Assembly (NCBI RefSeq): GCF_001661265.1
Contig: NW_017567014.1
Span: forward strand, 62,001 to 126,000
DNA: 64,000 nucleotides
Source of the DNA: Saitoella complicata NRRL Y-17804
Lineage: Eukaryota; Ascomycota; Saitoellomycetes; Saitoellales; Saitoellaceae
Direction: 5' to 3'
The notes beneath the pieces are model-generated. The model had not been told where the DNA came from, ran no database searches, and was given only the letters and a program-made list of their open reading frames with translations. How positions within the stretch are numbered: position 1 is the stretch's first letter; each line of letters begins with the position of its first letter. This document shows, piece after piece, positions 21,478 through 32,795 of this stretch. A program made the translations under genes and the position numbers.

Positions 21478-21968
21478 GCGGGAGGAGTAAAGGTGCAGCG
21501 ATGTCCCAATGCATTCACGGGAAACATCATCTGATGAAAGAGGAAAGAAGAACAGTGTATGCTATATATATCAACGAGGATTCATTCACACATATGCACG
21601 TTTCTTTCCGTGATACTATTCATAGCAGTGGGGAACAAAGCACCGGGGCTACCCCTGAGCCTTACTCGCCCAAGGTGCACGCGGGTCCATGCTGTTACAG
21701 AGCTCAACCTGAACACCTTCACTGCGACAAACAACAAGGAGCCATAGACGGCTGTCTCTTTTGCTCGAGCTTAGTACGGCTGCGAAAGGTCTCGCGTGTG
21801 TGTATGTACCAGGCGATCTCGGTGTCTCTGTCCATTCCGACAGGTTACCCCACTTCCACCAGACAAAGTCGCAGCGCTGGACGCTACCTTTGATTGAGGC
21901 CAAAGCTGGACTTTTGACCTCGAGCGTTTTGCAAGATATCCGTTATATCGTTAGAAGAGTCGGTGTGT
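21478..21968. other. Intergenic stretch, 491 bp
   Basis: This holds the NDUFS5 3' flank and the region before the phosphatase start. Short open frames exist, but none has coding character. The phosphatase could have an upstream exon here that I cannot place. Confidence 0.4.
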
Positions 21969-23483
21969 ATGCTATCACCACCGACTGCGAGAAGCACGTA
22001 CATGATGCTGCCTCGAACGTCACCTCCCCTCTCCTCGTTTTCGAGACAACCGCAGACAGATTTACAGACGTCAAATGATCCGACACACCGTTTGCCATCC
22101 CCAAATCCGAGCAACAAGTCGAAAAAGGGCCCGAGGAATATGAAGAACTTGTCTCTGAGTGTTGGTCCGTCGTCGCCTACCTCGGGAGTGATGTCTATGG
22201 AAAGTCCGACATTATCACCCCATGCGACAACCCCGGCCTTCTTCCCACCATCTGCACTGCCGAAACGACGACCATCAAACTTGGCGCTCAACACTGGAGT
22301 CATGAGGAGTCCCTCTACACCTGACCTAAAGAGTCCAGTCGGAACGCGGGGAGGGGTCCCGATGTCTTTGTTTCGATCAGCTTCTGCGACACGCTCCTCT
22401 GATGAGGGTCTGCCATATTTCAACGGACCGCGACTTATTGCGCCGAATGTCTGGCTATACTCTGAACCTACACGGCAAATATGCGAGGGCTTCGATGTAG
22501 TCATCAACGTTGCAAGAGAGGTTCTCGATCCCTTTGTTCCAACCGAACTTCCTATCCTCTCGACCTCAGGCTCCGAAAGTGGATCGTCCGATTTGGGATG
22601 CGCCTGGCGTGGTGAATACGTGCATATACCCTGGGAACACAACACGTCCACTTTGGTTTCGGAATTACCGTCATTGATCGATCTCATCAAGACCAGCGCC
22701 GAACAGGGAAAGAAGATGTTGGTACATTGTCAGTGTGGAGTGAGTCGGAGTGCCACCTTGGTTATTGCGTATATCATGCGGGAAAAGGACATGAGCTTGC
22801 ACGATGCGTATGCGTATGTGAAGGAAAGGTCGCCTTGGATTGGCCCTAATATGGGGTTGATTTACCAGTTGAGTGAGTGGGGATTGATTTGTCGGCAACG
22901 TTCATTGCAACCACTGCCGGAGCCTATGTCGAGTACCGCGGACCAAGAGAAGAAGGCGTTTGATGTGAGCGTGCTCGAGGGATTGAAGAGCCCAACGTCG
23001 CTCGTTCCTCCGCCAACGCTCGGCTGGGGAAATCTGGAGGCTCCACCAGTGGCGCCCGCTCCATCCATGTCGCGAAGCGGCAATTTTACCCGGCCAACAT
23101 TGCCCGCCCGAACCCGCAGTGCGGAAGCACCAGAACCCTTCGCACCGATGGTGGGGACGCCTATGACCGATATTTATACGCGTATGGAACGTGCCACGAC
23201 GGTTGAGAATACTTCATGGCCAGTCGTTACAGCACCGATTGTTGAAACGCCCATGACAGATATTTTCACACGATTAGAACGCGGGGAGGCACAGACGCCT
23301 GTCACGACTGAGGGCGTAATTATGGATGAGCCGGAAGTTATAATAGCTGGGAGGGATTTGGGTGTCATTCAGGAGGTTGAGATTGACCCAAGAAGTCCCA
23401 GAGCTGGTGTGTTCAGTGGGCAAGACGTACCTGAAACACCGATGCAAGCAAACTTTATGAGTTTGATGGAACAGGAGCGATAG
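21969..23483 (+). CDS. Dual-specificity protein phosphatase
   Basis: A single exon of 504 residues. The DSP domain covers about residues 150-310. It opens with LYSEPTRQICEGFDVVINVA, has the general acid region around a Trp-Glu-His segment (VHIPWEHNT), and carries the catalytic loop HCQCGVSRSA with Cys254 and Arg260. Downstream ERSPWIGPNMGLIYQL fits the substrate-binding helix. Fungal relatives such as Msg5 and Pmp1 switch off MAP kinases. The N-terminal 150 residues are Ser/Pro-rich and disordered. The C-terminal part repeats a short motif three times (TPMTDIYTRMER, TPMTDIFTRLER and a weaker TPMQANFMSLME) near residues 397, 427 and 490. The ATG is the first in frame. Confidence 0.88.
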   Translation: MLSPPTARSTYMMLPRTSPPLSSFSRQPQTDLQTSNDPTHRLPSPNPSNKSKKGPRNMKNLSLSVGPSSPTSGVMSMESPTLSPHATTPAFFPPSALPKRRPSNLALNTGVMRSPSTPDLKSPVGTRGGVPMSLFRSASATRSSDEGLPYFNGPRLIAPNVWLYSEPTRQICEGFDVVINVAREVLDPFVPTELPILSTSGSESGSSDLGCAWRGEYVHIPWEHNTSTLVSELPSLIDLIKTSAEQGKKMLVHCQCGVSRSATLVIAYIMREKDMSLHDAYAYVKERSPWIGPNMGLIYQLSEWGLICRQRSLQPLPEPMSSTADQEKKAFDVSVLEGLKSPTSLVPPPTLGWGNLEAPPVAPAPSMSRSGNFTRPTLPARTRSAEAPEPFAPMVGTPMTDIYTRMERATTVENTSWPVVTAPIVETPMTDIFTRLERGEAQTPVTTEGVIMDEPEVIIAGRDLGVIQEVEIDPRSPRAGVFSGQDVPETPMQANFMSLMEQER

Positions 23484-24015
23484 GGGAGGCTTGAACATTT
23501 TCGAGCTAGGACAGGGAATGGGTCAAGGTTTGTGATTGGTGATTTTTTGATTGTGGGTCCGGATTTTGTTTGGTGCTGATTGCTTGGAGTCGATTGGGCT
23601 TATACCTGTTATGGCTGCTTACATTGCGCATATTTGAATTGAGGATTGATAGTGAATGTCTAAGATGTTCTCGTTACATGACATGAGGTTGTGATGTACC
23701 GATATATTGCTGAGAATCAGGAGTTGCGTACTGGGAACTCCCCTGATGAAGACCGTCATATAAGGGGTACGTGCTCCGAAACCTCCAGCACGCGTACGAT
23801 ACCAACCTTAACGAACTGTAAAACAGGGATGGTTTCGCAGTGCAATATGCCGTTTCGTTCCGGACGATGGGATTAGAAGATGGGGCGAGGCCGTCATGGC
23901 CTGGGCCGCATAGATAACGTCAACCTTACCGCCCGGCAACGGTGCGGCATTCATCACGGAGCAGAGAGGCTTCGGGGAGGAGACAGGAGCACTTTACCCG
24001 AAAGGCAGAATTGAA
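23484..24015. other. Intergenic stretch, 532 bp
   Basis: This holds the phosphatase 3' flank and the GAF gene promoter. No gene or repeat is visible. The part from about 23880 on is GC-rich. Confidence 0.45.
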
Positions 24016-25953
24016 ATGGGCGAGTGGGGCAATGGACTGATAAAAAGGGGTGTGCCCCAACCCAAAACCTCGTCTACTCGGCTCGACTTTGCTCTCTTGA
24101 CAAACATGGTCCAGTCAGACGTCGCTTCACACCGTTACGACGGACCCTCGGCTACTGCGACTTTCTTCAAAAGCGCCTTTAAGTTCAAGGGCCTTCGAAA
24201 GGCCAAGTCGTCTTACCTTGGCGATGAGAAGCTTGCCACGCGGTACCCTCCTCAGATGGCTCCAATGCCTGAGCTTCAACCGTCGCCAGCCGTGAGGCCC
24301 TTGCAGCACAAACCCTCTGCACGAGGTGATTTGTTCCAGAAGTTTGGTTCGAGTTTGAAGTCCTTCTTCAGGCCGAAGGTAGAGCACACGAGGCCTCTGG
24401 AGAAGAACTTTGTGCCCCATGCCGCGGCAGTTCGGGGGTCCGAGAGTAGGATGGCGATGCAAGACAAGAAGAAGGAGATGGTCGCGCCAGAGGACTGCGA
24501 AAACATGAATTGGGCATCTTACATCAAGGCCTACGCGAATGGTTTCATCAGTACTTCTTCGCCTCATCACCCCGCCACGGTGCCGAAGGGTTACGATGGT
24601 TATCTCAAAGGTACCGTTGTTGTGCCCGCCAATGACAAGGACCGTGTCGCGACTCTTCGTTCTTATGCAATTATCCCGCACGAAGGTGACCCCGCCGTCG
24701 CCGTTCAGCCCGATGATTCTGATAATTCAGGACCACCTTCGCCGACCTCCTCCAGGGGTTTGCAACCACCTCCTGGAGCGAAGTCTCCAACCACCAGCGT
24801 CTCTTCGGCTAAGAAGAAGCCCAAGCAGTCGCTCACCAAGTTTCAGCAAATCGTTACCGCCTGTCGGCGTGAATTTGCTGCGAAGACTGTCCTCATCAGT
24901 TTAGTCGACGAAAAGAAGCTCTTCTTCAAGTGCGAGCTTGGACTTGGAGTGCCTACCGCAGGGCGCGATGTAGCTTTCTGCGGCCACACGATTCTCTCTC
25001 ACGAACCGATGGTTGTGCCGGACATGACCCAAGATTGGCGAATGTGTGGAAATCCCTTGGTTACGGGACCTGCTTCGTTCCGAGCGTATGCCGGAGCACC
25101 CATCATCACACCGGATGGATATGCTATTGGTACTGTTTGTGTGTTGGACACGAAGCCTCGTCATGATTATGGGCCCAAGGAGGTTGCAAGGTTGGTTGAG
25201 TACGCAGCCATGGCCATGGACGAAATCGAGCGGAGTAGAGCTGACCGGGAGGCTCAGCTTCAGAACGAGATGAAAGAGAATCTAGACGCGTTCCATGGAA
25301 GGTCGAGTCCTGTCGTTGGACGCCCTAACAGGCTTGGCGCGTTGAACGGTGCCAGTGTTGTTGCGAGGAGGGAGGAGGGGAGTGAGGAGGACATGCACTT
25401 GCCCTCGCCTATCCACTCTGATGACGGTAGCGGTCGAGCGTTACTGTCGCCTGGCCATAACGCAGCACCTGGTTCAGCTTCTGCTCCGGTTTCGCCCAAG
25501 GAGAGCAAGAAGCTCATGCAACCCCCTCAGCTCGCTTGCCATTTCATCGCCAAAACTCTTCGTCTTGACTTCGTTTATATTCTTCATCTCCTGACTGAGG
25601 TTCGTCCAGTTTCTTCGGGTCCAGAAGGCAAGAAGCAGCGTGTCAAGACTCATGTTCTTGCGTCCGTTGGTATGCCAACTCCTCCGCCCGTCTTTGACAC
25701 GGGCCTTCATGTCCGTACACTTCGCTCGAATGGCGGATTGAACTATCAAAATGAGGACGAGGACAGTGAAACGAATGTCAACCCCTTCAAAGTCGGTTTC
25801 TTGATGCCCCTCTGGCAAGATGCCCCTGACAGCGGAGTTGTTCTTTGTGGATTTTCCCGAGGCCACCGTGCTACTGGATACGGGTTTACCAGTGATGAGA
25901 TCAAGTATGTGAAGGAGTTCGGGCAGACATTGAAGAATATTCGTGACGGGTAG
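24016..25953 (+). CDS. GAF-domain protein of unknown role
   Basis: An uninterrupted frame of 645 residues. The only recognised domain is a GAF domain at about residues 270-415, with FQQIVTACRREFAA, AFCGHTILSHEPMVVPD and FRAYAGAPIITPDGYAIG, the last being the typical core. GAF domains bind cyclic nucleotides, tetrapyrroles or small ligands, or only serve for dimerisation; which applies here is unclear. No kinase, HAMP or cyclase domain follows. A second conserved-looking block near the C-terminus (CHFIAKTLRLDFVYILHLL) may be another sensor-like fold. A shorter start at 24106 (MVQSDVAS) is possible, because an AT-rich GATAAAAAG patch that could serve as a TATA element lies between the two ATGs. 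Confidence 0.82.
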   Translation: MGEWGNGLIKRGVPQPKTSSTRLDFALLTNMVQSDVASHRYDGPSATATFFKSAFKFKGLRKAKSSYLGDEKLATRYPPQMAPMPELQPSPAVRPLQHKPSARGDLFQKFGSSLKSFFRPKVEHTRPLEKNFVPHAAAVRGSESRMAMQDKKKEMVAPEDCENMNWASYIKAYANGFISTSSPHHPATVPKGYDGYLKGTVVVPANDKDRVATLRSYAIIPHEGDPAVAVQPDDSDNSGPPSPTSSRGLQPPPGAKSPTTSVSSAKKKPKQSLTKFQQIVTACRREFAAKTVLISLVDEKKLFFKCELGLGVPTAGRDVAFCGHTILSHEPMVVPDMTQDWRMCGNPLVTGPASFRAYAGAPIITPDGYAIGTVCVLDTKPRHDYGPKEVARLVEYAAMAMDEIERSRADREAQLQNEMKENLDAFHGRSSPVVGRPNRLGALNGASVVARREEGSEEDMHLPSPIHSDDGSGRALLSPGHNAAPGSASAPVSPKESKKLMQPPQLACHFIAKTLRLDFVYILHLLTEVRPVSSGPEGKKQRVKTHVLASVGMPTPPPVFDTGLHVRTLRSNGGLNYQNEDEDSETNVNPFKVGFLMPLWQDAPDSGVVLCGFSRGHRATGYGFTSDEIKYVKEFGQTLKNIRDG

Positions 25954-26092
25954 GTTCGTGCTTGATCCGTCTCTTTGAGGATGGGTGTATCTATGTTAGG
26001 GAGCTGGAAATTGGGGCGTTTGCATCTTGCTATTTTGGTCTATAAATACTACCAGGGTCGTGTCCTCAATCGTGAGAGTCAAATTGGACGAA

Positions 26093-29000
26093 CTATTTTT
26101 GAAATACAGTAAGAAGCACTCCTGCACTGCCGCTATATGGCCTCCAGATTCTGAACGGTTTCCTCTCTTCCTCCCCGTCGATTTCTGAGTCTCCGGATGA
26201 ATCGGGCAGGTGGAGCCTGACCTTCACCTCAGTCATCTCTTTGCTCCATGTGTCCCCTTTCTCAGTCTCGCTCATCTGCAGGCCATACGTTAGCATGTGG
26301 AATGCTATGCGTTCGTGGACTCGCCTTTTTTATGACGGGATAAATAAGAGCAATTGAAGTAGTATCCTTCTTGCTTATTGCGATTTCAAGCGCCTTCTGC
26401 AGATCTTTAGAAAGACTCTTGGAGTGTGTCGCCAGGTCCGATGTCCAGTCAGGATTGTGTCGACACAGCTGCGTGGAGCGAATGGTTAGTAACCTCAGAA
26501 ACCAGTTCATTGACTCACTTACCCAGTGAAGCAGCTTCAGCATCGCCAACTTAGTGTCAACATATTTCTCAGCCCCACACGATTCACACGACCCTTGAAG
26601 GTATTGTCTGAGCAAACCGTGTGCTAGGGTCTGGAACCACCGATTCTTGAGCACGTGCACCACTACAGCTCTTGTCAGCAGATTCACTTCGGTTAAATGG
26701 AGAACCCTTACCTAAAGCTGTTGTCTCCTTCCCGTTCATCAGGGCTTGCAAGGTGTAATTGACAGCAGGGAGCATGGTGCACGCTACATGGGTCTCCAAC
26801 TGTTTTAACTTCCGTTAACCTGGATCAACTAGCTCTGCCTGAATCTTCTGACCTCGCTTAGCAGGACCTCCCTTACCATATCCACAGCGTCGCAGAGCAC
26901 GTCCACTTTCGCCCGGTTATCAGGCATCCACACTTCTCTGCTCGCATTTAAGAAGTGGCATATTGACCAAATTACAATTTTGTACTCCATATCTCCATCC
27001 ATAATTGCCGAAAGGACGTTCACACAGTCATTTGTCTCGACCTTTCCTCCTTCGTCGACCAGAGCGGCAAGGAAACCGAGTGCAGCGGCGAAAGATGCGG
27101 AGTACAGCTGCATCATTGACGGTGAGTCAATATGACGAAGAACGTCGTCGCCACAAGGTAAAGTGATATGAGAGACGAGGGCCGGGAGCAGATAGGTTTG
27201 TGAGGCGAGGAATCTTGCTTTGTGGGATACCATGAGCACAGAAAATAAAATGCGGGACCCTGACATACATATCTCGGGACTTGACCCCACCATAACTGTC
27301 AGATACTGCGTGATGCCCATGACCGTCTCCACCGCCCGAACGAACTTATGGCTTTCGGTCATGTCCGGCCCAGACTTGTACAAAATGCCTAAGGTGGAGA
27401 GGTCTCGAAGAAGAACTTGTACCACTGAATAACAAAACCATCAGTCGGACTGCTACAATTCGTTCGGACTGGGTATCAGGTACATACATAAACCAATGTC
27501 ACGTACAGACAATTCACTGCCAGATGCACAAGCTTGCAAAGTTTCCATCTCAGTGGCACATAGGGCCTCGACAGCTTGACTCCAACCTGCGCAGGCAATC
27601 AGACAAAGACCTGGAAGGTGACGAGTAACGTACCCCAACTCGGAACCCATTCTCTTTCACATTTCGAAAGCACATGCAATAATGAGCTCAGATAGGAACA
27701 ACTTTGCTTCATAGCGGTGCTGGCGAGCTTAGGTATATCACAGAGGATGCAGAATAGCTTTCCCGGCTTAGATTCAATTGCACTTGACGGGCTAAGCCGG
27801 GTCGTCAGAAGGAGGAGAATACTCTGGGTTTTCCACATTAGCTCCTCTCGCCTGTTTTCAAGGCGTAGCTACTCGCCTCGGCAACTAACAGCCCCTGGGG
27901 GTTGCCATTCAGCAGTTGGCTGAGTTCATCTTGCCTACCCTCACCTCCTCTGCCGTAAGCGTCAAGCATCCATGCCATAGTCTAGATACAAGTCAACGTG
28001 TTGTACTCATGGGAAAGAGCCCACACATACCAGCTCCCGCACAACCTCATCGCTCGCTCCTGCATTCCACATCCATGGAACCACTACAGTAGCTTTTCTC
28101 AACAACAAACGTCTAACTATTTTGCTCTGATCACCAAATACTGCGTTTTTAAGTAAATGCAACAGTCGCTGAGCTGTATGCGGCCTATACTCCTGGTTTG
28201 CTGATTGATCCACCACAATGTAGACTGTGGCGAGGAGTGCGGTGGAGATGGGCGTGAGATCATCTGGGGACTCGGCACGGCGAATGTAGGATCCCAGACA
28301 ACCAGCCAAGGATTCAAGAAACGGGCGCGGATAGCCTGTGCCGGAAAGTATGGTAAGGTAGGCTATGGAGAGATTGGCGGAGAATTGATCCGGGCTTGGT
28401 ACCGGCGTGAGTAGGGTTTCCAGCGAATCTCACGAAGACGTGTCAGCCTTTCTCCTCTCGGCACTGTTTCTATCCCTTACCAGGTAAATCTATCTCCAGT
28501 GGAGGTATACGCGCCCATTTCAATAGGCTTCCGAGTATCTTGACAGCCTCGCACTGCTTTTGAGATTGCAAAAGTACTCCAAGGACCGCGTAAGAGCACA
28601 GATGCTCCATCAACGGGTTCAATACACCACGTTCCCCAAGTCCCAGCGTGACGATTTTGGAGATGAAAGGCAGAAGCTCACGAATATTACGTATGTTGAG
28701 TAGTATCACGTCAACGGCTTCGGCGACCAAGTCGGTTTGCCTGGGGTCAGATGGTGTTTGAATGATGAATGTGGCCTTCTCGAGCAAGGCGATAGCTAAA
28801 TGCGGAGCTGTTAGCGTTGCCGAAAACCAATTTCAATCCAAACCAACCAAATTCTCTCTTTTTCTCTGAGAGTTTTGAAAGAGGGCTGTTGGCCTCGATG
28901 ACTCGAAGGGATTCTCTGCTGCGTTGAATGGTGGTTTCCTTTGTGCCGGCATACAATTTCAAAGCGGCACAGGCAAGGTTCTGGAACCAAGAGGAACTTG

Positions 29001-29317
29001 TACTTTCGTCGAGATCTACAGCCTTGATATGTCAAAACAAGCACTGTCTGCAGGGTTTGTGTAGGTACCCAATAACCGCTGCAAAACCATCCGCCATTCG
29101 CCTTCTATCACGGCTGTTCTGTCCTTTGGCACGGTGGCCCCAACATCGTCGTCGGACTCAAGTGCCTGCAATTGACTTTAGCCGGTAGCTGAGAGAGGAC
29201 TGTCATGAAGCTCATTACCTGTAGTATCCTGGCCAATCCCGCCTCATCGAACGGCACAGACGCATACACGCGGAGAGCTTGGAGGAGAAGTCTAGCAGGA
29301 CTTTCTGAAAGGCCCAT
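26093..29317 (-). CDS. Multi-exon alpha-helical protein, possibly HEAT/ARM-like; function unknown
   Basis: Thirteen exons: 29317-29219, 29165-29069, 29015-28848, 28795-28481, 28428-28031, 27981-27886, 27823-27634, 27586-27488, 27424-26853, 26799-26712, 26662-26523, 26468-26325, 26275-26093. All phases agree and give 862 residues. The sequence is almost entirely helical and Leu-rich, with blocks such as LLPFISKIVTLGLGERGVL and LYSASFAAALGFLAALVDEG that look like stacked helical repeats. No catalytic motif, signal peptide or membrane segment is seen. The intron at 26886-27420 is not present; that stretch is one long exon. The last intron starts with GC (see findings); without it the protein would end near 26262. 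The start faces SEC39 across 386 bp. I do not recognise the family. Confidence 0.78.
26276..26324 (-). other. Probable GC-AG intron
   Basis: The donor is AAG|GCGAGT, the branch site ATGCTAAC and the acceptor CTGCAG, giving 49 nt. Both flanking exons are in phase 0. The donor matches the extended consensus that GC-AG introns need. A nearby GT (CCC|GTCATA) would be a much poorer donor. Confidence 0.6.
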
Positions 29318-29703
29318 TGTCGCAGTTGTATCGGCTTCGAAGGTGCTGGCTGGCCAAGCTATTTGCACTCATTGACTGCATTGAAGAAGTTCAGGAGGTG
29401 TTGGTGTGGAGTACGCCGGGGCCGCTTTACTTGTCTGGGGAATTAAGGTTTGTGCCTCACATGAGCTCAAACTCTATTCCACCGAACAAGCGATGTCGTC
29501 TCGTGGTTTGTTTACATGACGCGTTTCTCGCGTTTACTCTTATTTACTTTCGTTCGCCATCTAAACGGTTTCCTTTATTCTTGCACACCTTGCAATTGAC
29601 ATCATTGCACGTGCCGTCGACCGTGACCGTACGGGAACCCAAATTCTTGTACAAGTAAACACAGCAACCTTTGGCAGCAAGATCAAGGGCATAGAGGTCT
29701 GCA
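29318..29703. promoter_or_regulatory. Divergent promoter region, 386 bp
   Basis: This lies between the start codons of the helical protein (minus) and SEC39 (plus). No TATA box stands out, and no gene is visible inside. Confidence 0.45.
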
Positions 29704-32157
29704 ATGTCAGATCAACAGTCAATACCAACATCAAGCGGATCGCTATCGCCCTCGCATGCTCTCCTCGCGGCGTCTACCTTCGCATCAACCGCGTCCTTGA
29801 CCGGCTTGCGCTACCTACTCGCGACTTACCCAGACGCTTTCCCGTTACCAACAGTCCTCGATATACTCTTACGCTTCTTGCCCGAGACAACGCCAACTTC
29901 AGAATATGTCCAACTGGTTCACGACGCATGGAAACGACAATTGGGATCACCTGCAGTTTTGGAAGGAGAAGATGCGGAGGTTGTAACAAATGTGACTGCT
30001 CTGAGCGAAAAGCGGGCGAGGAAGAAGCTACAGACTTTACATCTCAATACTTCTCCGGCTGCCGTTACCGACGAAGTTGACGCCCTTACTGCATGGTTTC
30101 TCGCTCGCGCACGACACATCGACAGACGCACCGGCCTGATCGCACTCTCTCACCAATTGTGCACAACATCAGCAGCAGACCCTAGTTTCCCGCCCAGTGC
30201 AGTACGGCAATGGGTAGCAAGCGTCGTAGCGCCATGTGAAATGCTTATCTACATAGACGGTGCCGACCTTTCCCTCGAGGAGTTCGAGAATATGCCATCA
30301 GGACCCGCGGTTCGCCTTATACTTGCTTCCGCCGACGTGCACAACGTGGCATCGCGAGTACGTGGCTCAGTGGTTCCTTACCTTGCTAGTCGTCTATCGG
30401 AGGATCGAGCTGTGCTGTGGGAATGGATCGTCGAACGTGGCCAGAGGAATGAGTTGGCGATAGTGCGGGCGTTGTGCGAAGGATGGGAGGATGGGGAAAA
30501 CTCGGTGATGGCATTCATGCGGGCATGTTATGCTTGTCCATCAGCTTCGCCTGCAACCATTGATAACATACATGCCATTGTCAAGCTTCTGTCAAGTCGG
30601 GTGCCTGAGACCAAGGGACCACAGGCAGGCGTCGCTGCGCCCGGGTCGCCTTTGTCAGATACGGCGGTTCTCACCGCGCCCAATGCGTGGGCTTTGCACT
30701 TGCTTGAGCTGCTGACGACGTCAGCTTCTCTTACTAAGCTTAGCCTCGCTCAGGTCCTTGCTATTCGGCAGGATGTGGAGAAACAATTACCGCTCCTCTT
30801 GAAGATCGTTAAGGCCGAGGGCTGGATGTCACGAGACGATACTGCATGGCGACGAACACGCGATCACATTCACTGGTTACAGAACAAGTCTTTGGTGCTG
30901 TCATCTCTGAGTGATGATGAGATCGAATCGACGATCTTGAGCGGCATGCTAAGCGCTGGACGCTTTGGGCTTGCGAAGGAGCTATATGTGCTGAGTGCTC
31001 ACAGGACGTTAAGTCCATATCAGGTTGAAAAGTCTGTGCTGGCCGCTTTCTCGGAGTTTTACGACAACGCGACTAATGGGAACAGGACAAGAGGTGGCAT
31101 GAAGCAGGCTGATACTGCACTTTCACTCATCGCCACGTCAAAAACGCCGGAAGCCTCACGGGCGAGGAAGCTGCTGGATGCTACACATTCATTGGCGGCA
31201 TACAGTTTGGTCTTGCAACCTGGCGTCCCTGTGATGCCTGTGCAGATCCGACTGTACCCCGAACCGGTTGGCTTGATTGAAAAGGTCCTTGACTCAAACA
31301 GGGAAGCATACAAGAATGCCGATAAGCTTATGAGGGTTGTAAATGATCTCATTGAGGGAACGGGGCGCGAAATGGTAGATGCTACCGCCCTAGAGGCACA
31401 GGTGGTGCGCATGTGTATAGAAGCAGCTCTCACGTCCGATGACTTCGAGACCGCTTACGACCTCTGTTCCAACCGATTGTTACCAGCTGCACGTAAGTCC
31501 GCGAAGGAGGACATCAAGGACAACGCATGGCTGGCGTGTTATCAGGCTGGTCGTTACCAGGACGCAGATGTTTCCAGAAGGTTGAAAGTGCTATCTTTCG
31601 CCATCGAGATCTGCCCGGCCGCCAAACTGCATGAAGTGCTCACGGCATGGCGTGCCTGCGAAACCGAATGGAGCCGGATTCCAGTTGCTTCAATCACAAC
31701 TACTCCTGAGTCTCGTGCACGAGCTTCAACCTCGGTTGACCTAGCGAAGCTAGCTGTGGAACCGCCGAAGACGCTTCTCGCAGCCGCAGCAGGGGCAACT
31801 CGTGCTGCCAAAACCTTGGGCCGCATTTTGGGTGACGATACGCCTCTACCACCGACGTCGTCGCTTCTCTCTGCCTCCCGTGCAGCACGCTCTCTCGGTC
31901 GTTCTTTTGCTTCTCTCCAGTCATCGGGTCGGGAACGTTCGTTGTCATCTGGATCCCATGGACCGCAGCTCGAAGGACAAGATCAAGGGCTAATGGTATT
32001 ACTCTCTGGTTTTGGGCGTGACAGAGCTGGAGCGGTTGAGGAGCAAGCACCATCAGTGCCGGACATCAGAGGTCTCGCTGCGAATGCCCTTACAAGTGGC
32101 TTGGGATGGATGTTAGGGGCTGATGTCTCACGGCAGAGCAGGGAGCAAGAGAGATGA
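29704..32157 (+). CDS. SEC39: Sec39-domain protein of the Dsl1 tethering complex
   Basis: A single exon of 817 residues. Sec39 (NBAS in animals) is a subunit of the Dsl1 complex that tethers Golgi-derived COPI vesicles to the ER. The protein is an uninterrupted helical solenoid with the family's features: an N-terminal block (LRYLLATYPDAFPLPTVL), a central IHWLQNKSLVLSSLSDDEIE, and the C-terminal conserved segment LACYQAGRYQDADVSRRLK. A Ser-rich disordered tail follows from about residue 710. There are no membrane segments, in keeping with a peripheral ER protein. Length and layout fit fungal members. Confidence 0.85.
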   Translation: MSDQQSIPTSSGSLSPSHALLAASTFASTASLTGLRYLLATYPDAFPLPTVLDILLRFLPETTPTSEYVQLVHDAWKRQLGSPAVLEGEDAEVVTNVTALSEKRARKKLQTLHLNTSPAAVTDEVDALTAWFLARARHIDRRTGLIALSHQLCTTSAADPSFPPSAVRQWVASVVAPCEMLIYIDGADLSLEEFENMPSGPAVRLILASADVHNVASRVRGSVVPYLASRLSEDRAVLWEWIVERGQRNELAIVRALCEGWEDGENSVMAFMRACYACPSASPATIDNIHAIVKLLSSRVPETKGPQAGVAAPGSPLSDTAVLTAPNAWALHLLELLTTSASLTKLSLAQVLAIRQDVEKQLPLLLKIVKAEGWMSRDDTAWRRTRDHIHWLQNKSLVLSSLSDDEIESTILSGMLSAGRFGLAKELYVLSAHRTLSPYQVEKSVLAAFSEFYDNATNGNRTRGGMKQADTALSLIATSKTPEASRARKLLDATHSLAAYSLVLQPGVPVMPVQIRLYPEPVGLIEKVLDSNREAYKNADKLMRVVNDLIEGTGREMVDATALEAQVVRMCIEAALTSDDFETAYDLCSNRLLPAARKSAKEDIKDNAWLACYQAGRYQDADVSRRLKVLSFAIEICPAAKLHEVLTAWRACETEWSRIPVASITTTPESRARASTSVDLAKLAVEPPKTLLAAAAGATRAAKTLGRILGDDTPLPPTSSLLSASRAARSLGRSFASLQSSGRERSLSSGSHGPQLEGQDQGLMVLLSGFGRDRAGAVEEQAPSVPDIRGLAANALTSGLGWMLGADVSRQSREQER

Positions 32158-32795
32158 GCAATGGGTCTCGATCGTAATCTCGTTTAACATGGCGTTTGTC
32201 GAAGTTTTATCCTCATTGTTGGCATATCACACATCAAGACTATCACTTCCTCAAAAACTATCTGTATCACTTCAGTAACTCCTTCTCCTTCCTCTGCTCT
32301 CGTACGCGTACGGGCCGGGCTGTCAAGGCCGCAGCGCATGGCATACTTAGGGTTAGTACAGATACGGTAGCGTTGCAGTGCGATGTACACATGTCATCGC
32401 CAATCGAGAATTCCATACACCGACGAGGATACGAGTAAGGATCCAGCGAGACGGCAAACGACCGCTTTTATTCTCTTGCTGGGCTCAAGGGATCATAGGA
32501 GGACTGGGTACAACATCCGCAATCACGGTGTGCTTTCGACTTGGACATCTTCACGCCTTTCATCGCAAAAACACACACGAAATGGACAGCGGTTTCAGCA
32601 TAATGCCCGGCGAATTTCCCAATCCTGAGGACGATGATCCTTTTCTGGTTTGCTGCTTCTCAACTTTGTTCTTTCTTCTGCTAATCCCATTGCGCGTAGA
32701 GTCTAGCGCAGACACCCGATGCCCAGGCAACTCCGCATTCTCGCAGCACTTCGTACTTCGGACTCTCAGATATCCTACAGCGTCGGCCGTCCTCT
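32158..32795. other. Intergenic stretch, 638 bp
   Basis: Short open frames occur but none has convincing composition. A telobox-like TTAGGGTTAG lies at 32347-32356. An upstream exon of the next gene cannot be excluded. Confidence 0.4.
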
